Assembly: GCA_026129915.1 (NCBI GenBank) | Contig: JAHCHD010000012.1 | Coordinates: 1 to 53,674 of the forward strand | DNA: 53,674 nt | From: Bryobacterales bacterium | GTDB lineage: Bacteria; Acidobacteriota; Terriglobia; Bryobacterales; Bryobacteraceae | Direction of reading: 5' to 3' | Shown: in pieces, positions 50,775-53,674 of the stretch | Numbering within the stretch: the first letter of the stretch is position 1 | Layout of the letters: each line of letters starts with the position of its first letter | Translations under genes and position numbers: made by a program | The notes under the pieces: model-generated | The model's input: the letters and a program-made list of their open reading frames with translations, nothing else | The model's database searches: none | Told to the model about the DNA's origin: nothing

Positions 50775-53333
50775 TTACCGTCGCTCCAACATCGCAAGGC
50801 TTACAAACTGGCTGGCCGGTACAAAGAGGCTGCCCTCGGTAATCCCTTCCGGGGCAACGCGGGAGAGAGCCGCCTCCAGATCCGCCGCCGTGCCCTGGCT
50901 GAATCTACCCCACTGCCGCCATCCCTCGAACGCCGCCCCAAATGCCCCCACCACCGCCCTCACCTCATCGCCCGTCTCGTGCGCGAACTCCAGGCGGAAG
51001 TGCCGTAAGCCAGCGGCCAGCCATTCCCCCAGGTGCGGTGCGGCGTGCTGTGCCTCCGCCCCGAAAACGGTGTTCCGGCATCCTACATCGGCAAGCAAGG
51101 GGTGGGCGCGGCCTTGCGGGTCTCGCAACGAAACCACGTGGCTCTCACACGGACGTCCGCAGTCCTTGTAGCTCGTACCAGCGGAAAGAAAGCGGCAAAA
51201 TACACAATGCTCGGTATGGAATACAGGCAAGTGCTGGTAGGCGATCACCTCCAGACGTGCCGCCCCCAGACGCCGGGCCAGATCCAGTATCTGTGCTCCA
51301 TTCAGGTCGTGGGTTGGCGTCAATCGCGCGACGCCAGAATCCAGGTACGGCCGCGCGGCCACCGCGTTGGCAATGTTCAGGCTGAAGTCCCCCGTCAGTT
51401 CCCGCGGCGCCTGCGCCCGCAGGGCTTCCAGCATTCCGCCAGCGCGCACCAGCAACGGGCAGTCCAGGCGCAGCAGAAATTCCAGCACCCTCTCCTCGCC
51501 TGGCTTCAGCACGCGCGGCGTCGCCACTCGCACCGCAATCCCGCTTGCTTGCACCCGTTCCACCGAGGGCTTCAGTCCATAGAGATCCAGGTAATCCAGC
51601 GTGATGCTGGCAGCACCCAGCGCCAGGGCCGCGTCCAGCTGTGCGGCGTTACGCACCAGCAGATGTACCTGCGGCGCAGCCAAGCCTTCCGTCACGCCAG
51701 CGGCGCCACCTGCTTCCGGCTGCAGTTGCGCAAGCGCCCGCCGTGGCGGCTCTGCCAGCGCCTTACCATGCCCAGCCTGAATTGTCTGCAATTCCTCCAC
51801 CGCGTCCCGCCGCATCGCGTTCAACAAAGACGCCGGCGCAAACGGCTGCCCCTCCACCTGCAGCGCTACATTCCTCAGCACATAGGGCGTATTGCCCAGC
51901 CTCCCACAATAGGTTTCAATCTGTTCTCGCGAAACCGGGTTGCGCGCCGCCGCGCCCAGCGGCTCCGGGGATACCACAGTCACCCGTACTTCCGGGCTTC
52001 CCGTCACAATCCACGTCATACGCAGCCGTTCGCCCTCTGCGGCAACTGCTTCAAGTTCCAGTGTTTGCCGTGCCACCGGAGCCGATGCCTCAGTAAACGC
52101 CCGGTATCGCTTGCTCAGTTCCGGGTCGTGGCTGCGCCATAGCAGGTCGCCTGGACGTATGCGCGAGAAATCCACCGCGTTGTTGGCGAAACGCAGGCGC
52201 AGCAGCCCGCCCTCCTGCTCCACTTCATACACCCTGCCGCCCTCTTCCGGCTCCTCCGGGCTGCGCCAGCCGGCAGCATCGAACACCACCCCATCCCCGG
52301 GCTTCAACGGAGACAGCCGGTGCGCCTGCGACGGTTGCATCAGCACCTCATCGCGCCCCGCCCTCACCACCTCCCCCATCTGTACGCCTCGATGCCGCGG
52401 CGCCCGCCCATCCACCACCAGTTGGTGATTCGTACCCGTTAGGAAATGCGGCCCCATCCCGCGCGAATACACCTGCTCCAGCCGCATTTGGTCGAGGTCG
52501 CTCACTGCGTGCGCACGGCCCTCCCACGCAGCATCCACCGCCTCGCGATAGGCCTTTGTGGTGGCCGCCACGTATTCCTCGTCTTTGTACCTGCCCTCAA
52601 TCTTCAGCGCCGCCACCCCGGCTGCCGCCAGTTCTGGCACCTGGCGTAGCGCGAACAAGTCACCCGGCGACAGTAGATAGCGTTTGTCTTCGAGCGGTTC
52701 CAATTGCCCGTCTACCAGCAGTTCGTAGGGCAACCGGCAGGCCTGGGCGCACTGGCCCCGATTGGCGCTCCGTCCACCCCAAGCCTCCGACGAGAAGCAC
52801 TGCCCGGAATACGCCACACACAGCGCGCCATGAACGAACACTTCCAGGTCGCAGCCCGTGTGCTCATGTATCTGGCGGATCTCCGGAATCGACAATTCCC
52901 TCGCCAGGGTCACCCGGGCCATGCCATGCCGCTGCGCCATCTCCACACCCTCGGCATTGGTGATGCTCATCTGTGTACTGGCATGCAGTTCCAGTTCCGG
53001 TGCAATCCGCTGCGCCAGTTGCACCGCCGCGTAGTCCTGCACAATCAGCGCATCCACACCGGCCTCCGCCAGCAGGGCGATCGTGTCCGCTGCCTCACCC
53101 AGTTCATTCTCAAAGATCAGCGTGTTGAAAGTAACGTACCCGCGCACGCCCCGCTGGTGCAGGGTCCGCATCAGTTCCTGCACATCGGCAGTGGCAAAGC
53201 CAACCTTGGCGCGCGCGCTAAAGTGCCGCAATCCAAAATACACGGCATCCGCACCGGCCTCAACCGCCGCGCGCACCTGTGGCCAATAGCCACCAGGACT
53301 CATCACTTCAGGCTTTCGGGCAATTCCAGACAT
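50775..53333 (-). CDS. Peptidase U32 family protein (RlhA/TrhP-type RNA hydroxylation), long form
   Basis: The start at 53333 gives MSGIARKPEVM and an 852-residue protein. The U32 barrel shows AGADAVYFGLRHFSARA, the U32 signature EVFVHGALCVAYSGQCFS, and cluster cysteines C172, C179, C195 and C199. A central DUF3656-like region includes QIETYCGRLGNTPY. A second U32-like half follows with YQHLPVFHTEHCVFCRFL and a second cysteine group (CGRPCESH, VGCRNTVF). Characterised relatives (RlhA, TrhP) hydroxylate rRNA or tRNA pyrimidines. Its target is unknown. Upstream open frame is not conserved, so this start is preferred. Confidence 0.9.
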   Translation of the reverse strand: MSGIARKPEVMSPGGYWPQVRAAVEAGADAVYFGLRHFSARAKVGFATADVQELMRTLHQRGVRGYVTFNTLIFENELGEAADTIALLAEAGVDALIVQDYAAVQLAQRIAPELELHASTQMSITNAEGVEMAQRHGMARVTLARELSIPEIRQIHEHTGCDLEVFVHGALCVAYSGQCFSSEAWGGRSANRGQCAQACRLPYELLVDGQLEPLEDKRYLLSPGDLFALRQVPELAAAGVAALKIEGRYKDEEYVAATTKAYREAVDAAWEGRAHAVSDLDQMRLEQVYSRGMGPHFLTGTNHQLVVDGRAPRHRGVQMGEVVRAGRDEVLMQPSQAHRLSPLKPGDGVVFDAAGWRSPEEPEEGGRVYEVEQEGGLLRLRFANNAVDFSRIRPGDLLWRSHDPELSKRYRAFTEASAPVARQTLELEAVAAEGERLRMTWIVTGSPEVRVTVVSPEPLGAAARNPVSREQIETYCGRLGNTPYVLRNVALQVEGQPFAPASLLNAMRRDAVEELQTIQAGHGKALAEPPRRALAQLQPEAGGAAGVTEGLAAPQVHLLVRNAAQLDAALALGAASITLDYLDLYGLKPSVERVQASGIAVRVATPRVLKPGEERVLEFLLRLDCPLLVRAGGMLEALRAQAPRELTGDFSLNIANAVAARPYLDSGVARLTPTHDLNGAQILDLARRLGAARLEVIAYQHLPVFHTEHCVFCRFLSAGTSYKDCGRPCESHVVSLRDPQGRAHPLLADVGCRNTVFGAEAQHAAPHLGEWLAAGLRHFRLEFAHETGDEVRAVVGAFGAAFEGWRQWGRFSQGTAADLEAALSRVAPEGITEGSLFVPASQFVSLAMLERR

Positions 53334-53448
53334 GGAAGGGCACTTCCAGGTTAGCGCGGCACAGCGGTCAGTACGCCAGCGCCCATTGCCCATTGCCCCG
53401 CACCAACCGCATGCGCTCCGCCCGGCAAGAAGCGGGTTGGCCGTACGC

Positions 53449-53673
53449 TTACAGTACGCACCCTGCCTCTGACACCCTTGGGTCTCTGCGCCTCCAATAG
53501 CCAGGGCGCGCGGGAGAAACCGCAACCATCACCCCTGGCAAACCAGCACCAAACCCATCCGCCGCGTGAGAGGCGGCGCCCTCCGCGGCAACCACGCCGC
53601 GCAAGACGGGCGTCTCGGCCACCATCGGCAGCAGCATCCGATGGTCCGTTTCTTCTTGCTTCAACCGCGCGCT
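53449..53673 (-). CDS. Possible C-terminal end of a gene entering from the right edge
   Basis: A minus-strand frame is open from the window edge to a stop at 53449. It reads HRMLLPMVAETPVLRGVVAA and then Gly/Ala-rich residues. No family was recognised and the last 25 residues look unstructured (RPGYWRRRDPRVSEAG). It may be the tail of a real gene or chance; the next gene boundary is outside the window. Between 53334 and 53448 I see nothing else. Confidence 0.3.
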   Translation of the reverse strand, partial: SARLKQEETDHRMLLPMVAETPVLRGVVAAEGAASHAADGFGAGLPGVMVAVSPARPGYWRRRDPRVSEAGCVL

Positions 53674-53674
53674 G

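Noticed and set aside
1..53674. CRISPR arrays, tRNA or rRNA genes, prophage or insertion sequences
   Set aside because: I looked for regularly spaced repeats, cloverleaf arms, conserved rRNA blocks and transposase motifs and found none.

Overview
This window reads as a chromosomal segment of an Acidobacteriota bacterium, most likely of the Bryobacterales / Candidatus Solibacter type. That assignment is inferred from protein style, not from a marker tree. The signs are high G+C content, a eukaryotic-like Ser/Thr kinase with a periplasmic TonB-like tail, proline-rich membrane proteins, many small secreted proteins of unknown function, a membrane-anchored MutS-like ATPase, a MoxR ATPase and a diderm envelope repertoire (KdsC, OmpA, TonB, HlyD). 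I see no phage, insertion sequence, CRISPR array, rRNA or tRNA. It is a mosaic of housekeeping genes and lineage-specific signalling and envelope genes.

Layout. 1-6.0 kb: a signalling block with a proline-rich membrane protein (open at the left edge), a secreted protein built from three helical modules, the kinase-TonB fusion, and a convergent pair of envelope proteins. 6.1-10.9 kb: kdsC divergent from tilS-ftsH-HAD phosphatase. 11-17.4 kb: a small membrane protein, a 577-base gene-free stretch, a WbuC-type cupin, an ECF sigma / membrane partner / secreted polyproline protein cassette, then a convergent HlyD-type adaptor behind a conserved hypothetical gene. 17.5-24.8 kb: OmpA lipoprotein, TPR protein, uvrC, ArsR regulator divergent from ridA, a zinc-ribbon membrane protein, a 59-residue tatA, HU and recA.

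25-32.4 kb: an exported ankyrin-repeat protein leads into a NarL-type histidine kinase and response regulator. An HD-GYP protein with a degenerate receiver, a family 5 uracil-DNA glycosylase, an exported TenA and rpsT follow. 32.6-41.3 kb: a RodZ-like protein, pgsA, hfq-hflX, polX, a MoxR ATPase and a MutS-family ATPase broken by two compensating frameshifts. 41.4-53.7 kb: galE, a Tat-exported glycoside hydrolase, a lytic transglycosylase, a DapA-family aldolase that lacks the DapA arginine, a TonB-family protein, a Gfo/Idh/MocA oxidoreductase, aquaporin Z, and a U32-Nudix operon.

The points I think most deserve follow-up are the kinase-TonB fusion with its neighbours that share an unnamed helical module, the exported but catalytically intact TenA, the promoter of the ArsR gene (apparently leaderless, with an operator over its -10 box), the HD-GYP protein without a receiver phospho-acceptor, and the double frameshift in the MutS-like gene.
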